Under the pieces are notes generated by a model. That model was not told where the DNA came from and made no database searches. It worked only from the letters and a program-made list of their open reading frames with translations. Shown here in pieces: positions 16,455-25,623 of a DNA stretch of 64,000 nt. Positions within the stretch are counted from its first letter, which is position 1, and every line of letters starts with the position of its first letter. The position numbers and the translations under genes were made by a program. The stretch spans positions 5,329,501 to 5,393,500 of the forward strand of contig NZ_CP011340.1 of NCBI RefSeq assembly GCF_001278075.1, written 5' to 3'. Origin of the DNA: Streptomyces pristinaespiralis (GTDB lineage Bacteria; Actinomycetota; Actinomycetes; Streptomycetales; Streptomycetaceae).

Positions 16455-17432
16455 ATGGCGTACAAATCCGCCGCCGCCGAGCCGGCCGTGGTCCCCGCGG
16501 GGACCACGGCCCGCCCGCCGGCCACGAAGCCACGGACCTCGGGGAGGCCGCCGCGCCGCCGGGGCACCTGGACGCCCTGGCTCTACCTCGCGCCCGCCCT
16601 GGTCGTGCTCGCCGCGCTGCTCGTCTACCCGATCTACCAGCTCGGCCTGATCTCCTTCCTCGAATACACCCAGGCACAGGTCAGCGGCGGTGAACCGACC
16701 ACCTTCCAGGGCCTCGGCAACTACCGGGCGCTCTTCGCCGACGGCCAGTTCTGGCAGGTGCTCCTCGCGACCCTGCTCTTCGCGGCCGCGTGCGTGGTCT
16801 CCACACTCGCCGTCGGCTGCGCGCTGGCCGTCCTGCTGACCCGCGTACGCGCCCTGCCGCGGCTCGCCCTGATGCTGGCGGCGCTCGGCGCCTGGGCGAC
16901 GCCGGCCATCACCGGCTCCACGGTGTGGGTCTTCCTCTTCGATCCCGACTACGGACCCGTCAACCGGCTGCTGGGACTGGGCGACTTCTCCTGGACGTAC
17001 GGGCGGTTCAGCGCCTTCGCGCTCGTCCTGTTCGAGGTCGTCTGGTGCTCGTTCCCGTTCGTGATGGTGACCGTCTACGCGGGCATCAAGGCGATCCCGG
17101 GCGAAGTGCTCGAGGCGGCCTCGCTGGACGGCGCCTCGCAGTGGCGGATCTGGCGGTCCGTGACGGCGCCGATGCTGCGGCCCATCCTGGTGGTCGTCAC
17201 CATCCAGTCGGTCATCTGGGACTTCAAGGTCTTCACCCAGATCTATGTGATGACGAACGGCGGAGGCATCGCGGGACAGAATCTCGTCCTCAACGTGTAC
17301 GCCTATCAAAAGGCCTTCGCGTCCTCGCAGTACAGCCTGGGCTCTGCGATCGGCGTCGTCATGCTGGTGATTCTGCTGGCGGTCACCCTCGTCTATCTGC
17401 GCCTGCTGCGACGTCAGGGAGAAGAGATATGA
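16455..17432 (+). CDS. Sugar ABC transporter permease, MalF type
   Basis: 325 residues with six to seven membrane helices. The N-terminal 35 residues are cytoplasmic and Ala/Pro/Arg-rich. The EAA loop that docks the ATPase is visible as EAASLDGASQWRIWRSVTAPML. It starts 5 bp after the binding-protein stop and its own stop overlaps the next start (ATGA). No ATPase gene is present in the operon; in Streptomyces the shared ATPase MsiK serves such importers. Confidence 0.92.
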   Translation: MAYKSAAAEPAVVPAGTTARPPATKPRTSGRPPRRRGTWTPWLYLAPALVVLAALLVYPIYQLGLISFLEYTQAQVSGGEPTTFQGLGNYRALFADGQFWQVLLATLLFAAACVVSTLAVGCALAVLLTRVRALPRLALMLAALGAWATPAITGSTVWVFLFDPDYGPVNRLLGLGDFSWTYGRFSAFALVLFEVVWCSFPFVMVTVYAGIKAIPGEVLEAASLDGASQWRIWRSVTAPMLRPILVVVTIQSVIWDFKVFTQIYVMTNGGGIAGQNLVLNVYAYQKAFASSQYSLGSAIGVVMLVILLAVTLVYLRLLRRQGEEI

Positions 17433-18280
17433 GCCCGGTCCGCCCGCAGATACGGATCCGGCGGCCCGGACGGCTGCTGGCGGAGGCAGCGGCGCTGGTC
17501 ATCGCGCTCGTCGTCGCCTTCCCGCTGTACTGGATGGTGCTCTCCGCATTCAAACCGGCCGGGGAGATCCAGTCGAAGGAGGCGAGGCCGTGGACGCTTT
17601 CCCCCTCGCTGGACTCGTTCCGGCGGGTCTTCCGACAGGAGGAATTCGGCGGCTATTTCGTCAACAGCCTGATCGTCGCCTGCACGGTCGTCGTCGCCTC
17701 CGCGCTGATCGCGTTCCTGGCCGCCACCGCGGTGACCCGCTTCCGGTTCACGTTCCGCACCACGCTGCTCATCATGTTCCTGGTGGCGCAGATGGTGCCG
17801 ATCGAGGCGCTGACCATTCCGCTGTTCTTCCTGATGCGGGACCTCGGCCAGCTGAACACCCTCGGTTCGCTGATCCTGCCGCACATCGCCTTCTCCCTGC
17901 CGTTCGCGATCTGGATGCTGCGGGGCTTCGTCAAGGCGGTCCCCGAGGCGCTGGAGGAGGCGGCCTACATCGACGGCGCCAGCCGCGCCCGGTTCTTGTG
18001 GCAGATCCTCTTCCCGCTGGTCCTGCCGGGACTGGTTGCCACGAGCGTGTTCTCGTTCATCTCGACCTGGAACGACTTCCTCTTCGCCAAGTCGTTCATC
18101 ATCAGCGACACTTCGCAGTCGACGCTGCCGATGGCGCTGCTGGTCTTCTTCAAGCCCGACGAGAACGACTGGGGCGGCATCATGGCGGGTTCGACGGTGA
18201 TGACCGTCCCGGTCCTGGTCTTCTTCGTACTCGTACAGCGACGTCTGGTCTCCGGGCTGGGCGGCGCGGTGAAGGACTGA
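17429..18280 (+). CDS. Sugar ABC transporter permease, MalG type
   Basis: 283 residues, six membrane helices. The typical MalG features are present: FPLYWMVLSAFKP near the N-terminus, the EAA loop EEAAYIDGASRARFLWQILFP, and the C-terminal RRLVSGLGGAVKD ending. It forms the heterodimeric channel with the preceding permease. Start by ATGA overlap at 17429. Confidence 0.92.
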   Translation: MSPVRPQIRIRRPGRLLAEAAALVIALVVAFPLYWMVLSAFKPAGEIQSKEARPWTLSPSLDSFRRVFRQEEFGGYFVNSLIVACTVVVASALIAFLAATAVTRFRFTFRTTLLIMFLVAQMVPIEALTIPLFFLMRDLGQLNTLGSLILPHIAFSLPFAIWMLRGFVKAVPEALEEAAYIDGASRARFLWQILFPLVLPGLVATSVFSFISTWNDFLFAKSFIISDTSQSTLPMALLVFFKPDENDWGGIMAGSTVMTVPVLVFFVLVQRRLVSGLGGAVKD

Positions 18281-18282
18281 AC

Positions 18283-18384
18283 GTGAGAGCGCCCGGCGCC
18301 CGCGCATCCGGGGCCGCCGGGCCCCTGGCGGACCGGCGCGGTGCCGTGCCCGCCGTGGCCGACCGACTCGAAAGGCGGACCTGA
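18283..18384 (+). CDS. Possible 33-residue ORF coupled to the hexosaminidase start
   Basis: A GTG two bases after the permease stop opens a 33-codon frame (Arg/Ala/Pro-rich) whose TGA overlaps the hexosaminidase ATG as TGATG. The spacing would suit translational coupling. There is no recognisable domain, so it may equally be untranslated spacer. Confidence 0.25.
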   Translation: MRAPGARASGAAGPLADRRGAVPAVADRLERRT

Positions 18385-20009
18385 TGGATGTCCTCCCCCT
18401 GCCGCGCAGCGGCAAGACGCACAACGGCGGATTCGTGCTCGACGGGTCCACCGTCATCGACGCGGGCCCCGGCACCGAAGGCGCCGAGCGCCGGCTTCGC
18501 GCCGACCTGGGCGCGGCGACAGGGCTGCCTCTGCCGCCCGGTGCCGGTGCCGACGGGAAGGCGATCCGGCTGCGCGTCGACGCCGCGGACGCCGGACACC
18601 TCGGCCCCGAGGGCTACAGGCTGGACGTCGACGGCGACGGCATCACCATCCACGGCGGAGGCGCCGCCGGAGTGTTCTGGGGCGTCCAGACGCTCCGTCA
18701 GCTCCTGGGGCCCGAGGCGTACCGCAGGGCGCCCTTGGCGACGGACAGGCGCTGGGAGGTGCCGGGCACGTCCGTCGAGGACGCGCCCCGGTTCTCCTGG
18801 CGCGGCCTCATGCTCGACGTGTCACGGCACTTCATGCCCAAAGAAGGCGTGCTGCGCTACCTCGACCTGCTCGCCGCCCACAAGCTCAACGTCTTCCACT
18901 TCCACCTCACCGACGACCAGGGCTGGCGCATCGAGATCAAGCGTTACCCCGGACTGACCGAGGTGGGCGCCTGGCGGTCGCGGACCAAGTACGGGCACCG
19001 GGCGTCACCGCTCTGGGACGAGGCTCCGCACGGCGGTTACTACACCCAGGACGACATCCGGGAGATCGTCGCCTACGCCGCGGAGCGGCACATCACCGTC
19101 GTCCCCGAGATCGACATCCCCGGGCACTCTCAGGCCGCCATCGCCGCGTATCCGGAACTCGGCAACACCGACGTCATCGACACGACCTCCCTGACCGTCT
19201 GGGACAACTGGGGCATCACCCCCAACGTACTCGCCCCCACCGACAGCACCCTCCGCTTCTACGAGGGCGTGCTCGAGGAGGTCCTCGACCTCTTCCCGTC
19301 CACCTTCGTGCACATCGGCGGCGACGAATGCCCCAAGGACCAGTGGAGGGCGTCCACCGCCGCGCAGGCCCGCATCAAGGAACTCGGCCTGGCCGACGAG
19401 GATGAACTCCAGTCGTGGTTCATCAGGCACTTCGACCGCTGGCTCACCGGCCGCGGCCGCCGCCTCATCGGCTGGGACGAGATCCTCGAAGGAGGACTGG
19501 CACCCGGCGCGGCCGTCTCCTCCTGGCGCGGCTACAAGGGCGGTATCGCCGCCGCCGAGGCCGGCCACGACGTCGTCATGTGCCCGGAGCAGCAGGTCTA
19601 CCTCGACCACCGGCAGGCCGCCGGCGACGACGAGCCGATGCCCATCGGTTACGTCCGCACCCTCGAGGACGTCTACCGCTTCGAGCCCGTACCGCCCGCG
19701 CTCGCCCCCGAGGCCGCCGCGCACATCCTGGGCACCCAGGCGAACGTCTGGACCGAGGTGATGCAGGACAGCGCCCGCGTCGACTACCAGGTCTTCCCCC
19801 GGCTCGCCGCGTTCGCCGAGGTCGCCTGGTCCACGCTGCCCCCGTCCGCGGAGCGCGACTTCGCAGGCTTCGAGCGCCGGATGACCGCCCACTACGCGCG
19901 CCTTGACGCGCTCGGCGTCCACTACCGGCCCCCCGGCGGCCCGTTGCCGTGGCAGCGCCGCCCCGGTGTCGCCGGACGTCCGATCGACGGCGTGCCCCCG
20001 AACGTGTGA
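18384..20009 (+). CDS. Cytoplasmic beta-N-acetylhexosaminidase, GH20
   Basis: 541 residues, no signal peptide. The N-terminal 130 residues are the GH20b helper domain; the catalytic barrel follows with GLMLDVSRHFMP, NVFHFHLTDDQGWRIEIK, PEIDIPGHSQAA, and HIGGDECPKDQW, in which Asp314 and Glu315 are the catalytic pair of substrate-assisted GH20 enzymes. It removes terminal GlcNAc/GalNAc from imported sugars. The operon context (binding protein and permeases just before it, possible DasR site) points to intracellular degradation of chitobiose-like or glycoconjugate sugars. RBS-like GAAAGGCGG lies 7 bp upstream. Confidence 0.92.
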   Translation: MDVLPLPRSGKTHNGGFVLDGSTVIDAGPGTEGAERRLRADLGAATGLPLPPGAGADGKAIRLRVDAADAGHLGPEGYRLDVDGDGITIHGGGAAGVFWGVQTLRQLLGPEAYRRAPLATDRRWEVPGTSVEDAPRFSWRGLMLDVSRHFMPKEGVLRYLDLLAAHKLNVFHFHLTDDQGWRIEIKRYPGLTEVGAWRSRTKYGHRASPLWDEAPHGGYYTQDDIREIVAYAAERHITVVPEIDIPGHSQAAIAAYPELGNTDVIDTTSLTVWDNWGITPNVLAPTDSTLRFYEGVLEEVLDLFPSTFVHIGGDECPKDQWRASTAAQARIKELGLADEDELQSWFIRHFDRWLTGRGRRLIGWDEILEGGLAPGAAVSSWRGYKGGIAAAEAGHDVVMCPEQQVYLDHRQAAGDDEPMPIGYVRTLEDVYRFEPVPPALAPEAAAHILGTQANVWTEVMQDSARVDYQVFPRLAAFAEVAWSTLPPSAERDFAGFERRMTAHYARLDALGVHYRPPGGPLPWQRRPGVAGRPIDGVPPNV

Positions 20010-20302
20010 GCCCGGCCGGAGGCGGCCTCCCGGCCGCCCCGGCCCTGAGACGGTAGGAGGGTGGCACGGCAAGGAGAAAGGCGTACAAGCGCCGCTGAAG
20101 AACGGCAATCCGCCCGTGACGGTACGGGAGTACGAAACCGGACGTTTGTCGCGGGCCCGCACGTGTGGGGCGGATGCGCCCTTCGCGGACCCTCCCGTCG
20201 GTCCGCCCGGAAGATGTGCCAGAGTTGCCACGTCCGGCCTGTGAGCACGTACGGTACGGCAACACAGGCGGGACAGCCGGGACACCGGGAAGGGGCAGCT
20301 TG

Positions 20303-21199
20303 GTGACCACGCACGCACCGCGAACGGCACAGTCGGTGACGCTGCCGGCCTCGCTCGACGAGGCCGTGGCGGCGCTCAGCGCCATGCCCGCCGCCGTCCC
20401 CGTCGCCGGCGGCACCGACCTCATGGCCGCGGTCAACAAGGGCCAGCTCCGTCCCGCCGGCCTCGTCGGTCTCGGCCGCATCAGCGAGATCCGCGGCTGG
20501 CGCTACCAGGACGGGCACGCGCTGCTCGGCGCCGGCCTCACCCACGCCCGGATGGGACGGCCCGACTTCGCCGCCCTCATCCCCGCGCTCGCCGCCTCCG
20601 CGCGTGCGGCCGGGCCGCCCCAGATCCGCAACGCGGGCACGCTCGGCGGCAACATCGCCAGCTCCGCGCCGACCGGTGACAGCCTGCCGGTGCTGGCCGC
20701 GCTCGAGGCCGACCTGGTGATCGCGGGGCCGGGCGGCGCCCGGCGCGAGATCCCGGTGTCGCACCTGCTGGCAGGTCGCGAGATGCTCGGCCCCGCCGAA
20801 CTGATCGGCTTCGTACGCGTACCCCTCCTGCACGCCCCGCAGGTCTTCCTGAAGGCGACCGGCCGCACCGGCCCCGGACGCGCCACGGCCTCGGTGGCCG
20901 TCGTCCTCGACCCGGCCAGGCGCGGGGTGCGCTGCGCGGTGGGCGCCATCGCGCCCATGCCGCTGCGGCCGCTGGAGGCCGAGCGCTGGATCGGCTCACT
21001 CATCGACTGGGACGGCGAGCGGGGTCTCGAGGGCGAGGCGCTGACCGCGTTCGGCGAGTACGTCGCCGCCGCGTGCATCCCCGACCCGGCGCCGGCGCCC
21101 GAGGGTCAGGAACAACAGGTGCTGTCGCCGGCCGTACTGCATCTGCGGCGTACCGTCGCCGCGCTGGCCCGACGGGCACTGGGGAGGGCGCTGTCGTGA
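20303..21199 (+). CDS. Xanthine dehydrogenase-type FAD-binding subunit
   Basis: 298 residues. The PCMH-type FAD motifs are clear: PVAGGTDLMAAVNKGQLRP (first FAD loop) and QIRNAGTLGGNIASSAPTGD (second FAD loop). It carries electrons from the iron-sulfur subunit to NAD or another acceptor. The GTG at 20303 follows GGAAGGGG; the frame is open to 20165 without homology. The stop overlaps the next GTG (GTGA). First gene of a FAD / Fe-S / Mo three-gene operon, the usual order of molybdenum hydroxylases. The substrate (xanthine or another N-heterocycle or aldehyde) is not known. Confidence 0.9.
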   Translation: MTTHAPRTAQSVTLPASLDEAVAALSAMPAAVPVAGGTDLMAAVNKGQLRPAGLVGLGRISEIRGWRYQDGHALLGAGLTHARMGRPDFAALIPALAASARAAGPPQIRNAGTLGGNIASSAPTGDSLPVLAALEADLVIAGPGGARREIPVSHLLAGREMLGPAELIGFVRVPLLHAPQVFLKATGRTGPGRATASVAVVLDPARRGVRCAVGAIAPMPLRPLEAERWIGSLIDWDGERGLEGEALTAFGEYVAAACIPDPAPAPEGQEQQVLSPAVLHLRRTVAALARRALGRALS

Positions 21200-23214
21200 G
21201 CAACGAGAACAACCCGCACGGCCTTCCGCCGGAGTTCCAGGAGCTCCCGGAGGGCTTCGAGCAGGAGCGCCGCGGCGACGAGTACGACGCCCACGGCCGA
21301 CAGGACCCCTACGGCCGGCAGCACGACCAGGGGGGACCGTACGGCGAGCACGGTCACGGGCAGTCGTACGAGGAGCACGCCGGTCACGGGGAGTCGTACG
21401 AGCAGTACGAACAGGGTGACTCGTACGGGCAGGGCGAGCAGTACGAGCAGGGCGACGCGTACGGGCAGTACGAGCAGGGGCAGCCGTACGGGCAGCCCGA
21501 GCACGGGGACGCGTACGGCCGGCACGAGCCGCCGCAGGGTTCCTACAGTGACGCCTACGGCTCGTACGGCGACCAGGGCGGCGGCTGGCAGCCCACGCCG
21601 CAGGGCGGCGAGTACGACGGCGAGGCCACGGCCTTCTTCCAGCTGCCCGAGGAGTTCACCTCCGGCTCCGCACCGCTCGAGGCGCCCGGGCACGGTTACG
21701 TACCGCCGATGATCAGGCCGCTGACGCCTGCCGCGGGCATCGACCCGGCGGCGCCCGGCGGCTGGGCGACCCCGTGGCCGGAGCCTGCGGACGTGAACGC
21801 GGACGCGAACGTGAACGTCAACGAGACGGGGCAGTGGGCCTTCCACGAGTCCCGGGACGTCCAAGAGGCGCACGACGTCCATGACTTCCATGAGGCCCAT
21901 GAGGCGCATGACGGCCACGGCGTTCAGGGCGGCCATGGCGCTCAGGGCGCCCAGAATGCGCGTGATGCGCAGGATGCCCCTCATGTGCACGATGGGCGTG
22001 AAGCCTATGAAGTGCGTGACTCGGGGGAGTTCGGGGAGTCCCGGACGCCTCAGGGCACGGCTCCGGCGGCCCAAGGGCCTCAGGAGGCCCCGCACTTCCC
22101 GCAGGTCCCCCGGTTCTCGGAGTTCGCGGAGGCCCAGGAGGCGGAGCCTGCCGCGTCGTCCGATGCCGACTCCGGTGAGTTCCCGCTGCCGCAGGGTCCC
22201 GACGCGCCCTGGGCCGGTACGACCCCGTCCGCGACGCTCCCCGGAGGTGCGCCGGCGCCTTGGGCGACGCTGCCGGGCGGCGCCGCCGCTCCCTGGGCGG
22301 CGGACGAGTCGCAGCGGGCGGAGGAGCCGGCCGTGTCCGTGCCGGAGCCGGTGATCGCGGAGCCGGCGGCCGAAGGGGACGCCGCGGCGGCGGAGCCGGT
22401 CGGGACATCTACCGAGGCCGCGGTCGAGTCGGGCTCCGAGGCCGGATCCCCGTCCGGATCGGAGTCGCCGGAGCCCGAGCCCGAGTCGGCGGCCGGCCCC
22501 CCGGCCGGGACCGAAGCCGATCCTGAGACAGGGAACGACACCGGGACCGGCACCGAGGCCCAGGCCGTGCCGGCCGACCCCGACCCGGCGGCCACGGCCG
22601 TGCCCTCCGCCGGGACCGAGGAGCACCCGCCCACCTCGTACGTCCTGCGCGTCAACGGCACCGACCGGCCGGTCAGCGACGCCTGGATAGGCGAGTCCCT
22701 GCTCTACGTGCTCCGCGAGCGCCTCGGCCTCGCCGGCGCCAAGGACGGCTGCTCCCAGGGCGAGTGCGGCGCGTGCAACGTCCAGGTCGACGGCCGGCTC
22801 GTCGCCTCCTGCCTGGTCCCGGCGGCGACCGCCGCGGGCTCCGAGGTGCGGACGGTCGAAGGTCTCGCCACCGACGGCGAACTCTCCGACGTCCAGCGGG
22901 CGCTGGCGGCGTGCGGCGCCGTCCAGTGCGGCTTCTGCATCCCCGGTATGGCGATGACCGTCCACGACCTCCTCGAGGGCAACCACGCCCCCACGGAACT
23001 GGAGACCCGCCAGGCCCTGTGCGGCAACCTCTGCCGCTGCTCCGGCTACCGCGGCGTCCTCGACGCCGTGCGCGAGGTGGCCGCCGAACGCGCGGCGAGC
23101 GCCACCGCCGCCTCCGAGGCGGCGGACGCCGGTGACGAAGCCCGCATCCCGCACCAGGCAGCACCCGGCGCAGGTAGTGTGCAGATTCACCCGCACGACG
23201 GAGGCATGGCGTGA
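21196..23214 (+). CDS. 2Fe-2S subunit of xanthine dehydrogenase-type enzyme with long disordered N-terminal extension
   Basis: 672 residues, against about 160-200 for usual family members. The C-terminal part from about residue 478 is a standard two-cluster subunit: the plant-ferredoxin cluster C-x4-C-x2-C (CSQGECGAC, Cys519/524/527) and the second cluster with CGFC and CGNLCRCSGY. Residues 1-477 are low complexity: Tyr/Gly/Gln/Glu repeats such as EQGDAYGQYEQGQ at 60-140, His/Asp/Ala-rich repeats at 215-290, and Pro/Glu/Ala-rich sequence to 470. Starts with GTG overlapping the FAD-subunit stop; ends overlapping the Mo-subunit start. There is no frameshift between the extension and the domain, so the fusion is genuine in this sequence. 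Role of the extension is unknown. Confidence 0.88.
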   Translation: MSNENNPHGLPPEFQELPEGFEQERRGDEYDAHGRQDPYGRQHDQGGPYGEHGHGQSYEEHAGHGESYEQYEQGDSYGQGEQYEQGDAYGQYEQGQPYGQPEHGDAYGRHEPPQGSYSDAYGSYGDQGGGWQPTPQGGEYDGEATAFFQLPEEFTSGSAPLEAPGHGYVPPMIRPLTPAAGIDPAAPGGWATPWPEPADVNADANVNVNETGQWAFHESRDVQEAHDVHDFHEAHEAHDGHGVQGGHGAQGAQNARDAQDAPHVHDGREAYEVRDSGEFGESRTPQGTAPAAQGPQEAPHFPQVPRFSEFAEAQEAEPAASSDADSGEFPLPQGPDAPWAGTTPSATLPGGAPAPWATLPGGAAAPWAADESQRAEEPAVSVPEPVIAEPAAEGDAAAAEPVGTSTEAAVESGSEAGSPSGSESPEPEPESAAGPPAGTEADPETGNDTGTGTEAQAVPADPDPAATAVPSAGTEEHPPTSYVLRVNGTDRPVSDAWIGESLLYVLRERLGLAGAKDGCSQGECGACNVQVDGRLVASCLVPAATAAGSEVRTVEGLATDGELSDVQRALAACGAVQCGFCIPGMAMTVHDLLEGNHAPTELETRQALCGNLCRCSGYRGVLDAVREVAAERAASATAASEAADAGDEARIPHQAAPGAGSVQIHPHDGGMA

Positions 23215-25526
23215 GCAACGACGCGGCCACCACTGCGATGCCGCAGCCGGTCGAGAGCCCCCAGCCGGAGGCTCCTGCCCACGGCCTCGGCGCGTCGCTC
23301 CCCGCCGCCGACACCCGCGCGAAGAGCGAGGGCACGTTCCCCTACGCGTCCGACCTGTGGGCGGAGGGCCTGCTGTGGGCCGCGCTGCTGCGCTCGCCGC
23401 ACCCGCACGCCCGCATCGTGTCCGTCGACACGTCCGCGGCGGTCGAGATGCCGGGCGTACACGCGGTGATCACCCACCAGGACATCCCCGGGGACGGCGC
23501 GTACGGCAGGCGCATCGCCGACCGGCCGGTCTTCGCCTCTGAGATCGTCCGTCACCACGGCGAGGCGATCGCGGCGGTCGCCGCCGACCACCCCGACACG
23601 GCCCGTCTCGCGGCGGCGGCGATCGCGGTGGAGTACGAGGTCCTCGAGCCGGTCACCGACCCCGAGAAGGCCTTCGCCGCCGAACCGCTGCACCCCGACG
23701 GCAACCTCATCCGCCACATCCCCCTCCGCTACGGCGACCCCGAGGCGACGGGCGAGGTGATCGTCGAGGGCCTGTACCGCATCGGCCGCCAGGACCCCGC
23801 CCCCATCGGCGCCGAGGCCGGCCTCGCAGTGCCCCGCCCCGACGGCGGCGTCGAGCTCTATGTGGCCTCCACCGACCCGCACACCGACCGCGACCTCGCC
23901 GCGGCGTGCTTCGGCCTCGAACCGGAACGCGTCAAGGTCGTCGTCACCGGCGTCCCGGGGGCGACGGGCGACCGCGAGGACCCCGGCTTCCAACTGCCCC
24001 TCGGACTGCTCGCGCTGCGTACCGGCTGCCCGGTCAAACTCGCCGCCACCCGCGAGGAGTCCTTCCTCGGCCACGCCCACCGCCACCCGACGCTGCTGCG
24101 CTACCGGCACCACGCGGACGCCGAGGGCCACCTGGTCAAGGTCGAGGCGCAGCTGCTGCTCGACGCGGGCGCGTACGCCGACGCCTCCTCCGAGTCGCTG
24201 GCCGCCGCGGTCGCGTTCGCCTGCGGTCCCTACGTCGTGCCGCACGCCCACATCGAGGGCTGGGCGGTCCGCACGAACAACCCGCCCTCCGGTCATGTTC
24301 GGGGCGAGGGAGCGATGCAGGTCTGCGCCGCGTACGAGGCGCAGATGGACAAGCTCGCCGCGAAACTCGGCCTGGACCAGACCGAGATCCGCCTGCGCAA
24401 CGTCCTGGCCACCGGCGACATCCTGCCCACCGGCCAGACCGTCACCTGCCCGGCGCCCGTCGCCGAACTGCTCGAGGCCGTACGGGACTTCCCGCTGCCC
24501 GCCCTGCCCAAGGACTCCCCGGAGGACGACTGGCTCCTCCCCGGCGGGCCGGAAGGCGCCGGTGAACCGGGCGCGGTACGCCGCGGGGTCGGCTACGCCC
24601 TCGGCATGGTCCACATGCTCGGAGCGGAAGGCACCGACGAGGTCTCCACGGCCACGGTCAAGGTCCACGACGGGGTCGCGACGGTCATCTGCGCGGCGGT
24701 GGAGACCGGTTCCGGGTTCTCCACGCTGGCGCGCCAGATCGTGCAGGAGACGCTGGGCGTGGAAGACGTCCGCGTCGCCTCGGTCGACACCGACCAGCCC
24801 CCGGCCGGCCCGGCCGCCCACGGCCGCCACACCTGGGTGTCCGGCGGTGCGGTGGAGCGTGCCGCGAAGATGGTCCGCACGCAGCTCCTCCAGCCGCTGG
24901 CCCACAAGTTCGGCATGTCCACCGAACTGCTCCAGATCACCGACGGCAAGATCACGTCGTACGACGGCGTCCTGTCGACGACGGTCACCGAGGCGATGGA
25001 CGGCAAGGAACTCTGGGCCACCGCCCAGTGCCGCCCCCACCCCACCGAGCCGCTCGACGGGTCGGGCCAGGGCGACGCCTTCGTGGGCCTGGCGTTCTGC
25101 GCGATCCGCGCGGTGGTGGACGTCGACATCGAGCTGGGCTCGGTCCGCGTGGTGGAGATGGCGGTGGCGCAGGACGTGGGCCGCGTCCTCAACCCCGCGC
25201 AACTGGCCACGCGTATAGAGGCGGGCGTCACCCAGGGAGTCGGAGCGGCCCTCACGGAGAACCTCCGCACGGCCCGCGGTCTGATCCGCCACCCCGACCT
25301 CACCGGGTACGCCCTCCCCACCGCCCTGGACGCGCCGGACATTCGCATCGTGAAACTCGTCGAGGAACGCGACGTGGTGGCCCCCTTCGGCGCCAAGCCG
25401 GCGAGCGCCGCCCCAGTGGTCACCTCTCCGGCCGCGGTCGCCTCCGCGGTCCGCGCGGCCACCGGCCGCCCGATCAACCGCCTGCCGATCAGGCCCCAGG
25501 CGGCGGTGGCTGTTCCAAACCCGTGA
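23211..25526 (+). CDS. Xanthine dehydrogenase-type molybdopterin-binding subunit
   Basis: 771 residues. The N-terminal a/b hammerhead domain (KSEGTFPYASDLW, LLRSPHPHARI) and the later Mo-cofactor domain (AGAYADASSESLA, AVETGSGFSTLARQI, GRVLNPAQLATRIEAGVTQGVGAALTEN) are present. The last block holds the glutamate position of the family. Two usual motifs differ: the GGGFGGK loop is replaced by PGATGDREDPGFQ, and RGFG by RGEGAMQ. GTG at 23211 overlaps the previous stop. It should bind Mo-molybdopterin and hydroxylate a small carbon substrate, but the altered loops make the substrate uncertain. Confidence 0.85.
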   Translation: MSNDAATTAMPQPVESPQPEAPAHGLGASLPAADTRAKSEGTFPYASDLWAEGLLWAALLRSPHPHARIVSVDTSAAVEMPGVHAVITHQDIPGDGAYGRRIADRPVFASEIVRHHGEAIAAVAADHPDTARLAAAAIAVEYEVLEPVTDPEKAFAAEPLHPDGNLIRHIPLRYGDPEATGEVIVEGLYRIGRQDPAPIGAEAGLAVPRPDGGVELYVASTDPHTDRDLAAACFGLEPERVKVVVTGVPGATGDREDPGFQLPLGLLALRTGCPVKLAATREESFLGHAHRHPTLLRYRHHADAEGHLVKVEAQLLLDAGAYADASSESLAAAVAFACGPYVVPHAHIEGWAVRTNNPPSGHVRGEGAMQVCAAYEAQMDKLAAKLGLDQTEIRLRNVLATGDILPTGQTVTCPAPVAELLEAVRDFPLPALPKDSPEDDWLLPGGPEGAGEPGAVRRGVGYALGMVHMLGAEGTDEVSTATVKVHDGVATVICAAVETGSGFSTLARQIVQETLGVEDVRVASVDTDQPPAGPAAHGRHTWVSGGAVERAAKMVRTQLLQPLAHKFGMSTELLQITDGKITSYDGVLSTTVTEAMDGKELWATAQCRPHPTEPLDGSGQGDAFVGLAFCAIRAVVDVDIELGSVRVVEMAVAQDVGRVLNPAQLATRIEAGVTQGVGAALTENLRTARGLIRHPDLTGYALPTALDAPDIRIVKLVEERDVVAPFGAKPASAAPVVTSPAAVASAVRAATGRPINRLPIRPQAAVAVPNP

Positions 25527-25623
25527 CGTACCAGGTGTGTTGCTAGTGCAATCCAGGGGTGCGCTGTGTCATGCCCACTCGGTACAGTGATCCCTGTAGA
25601 CGTGTGTAAACGGGGAGGCATTC

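Noticed and set aside
21106..23196. Long minus-strand frame opposite the Fe-S subunit
   Set aside because: Mirror of third-position GC bias in the low-complexity gene; no homology and no RBS.
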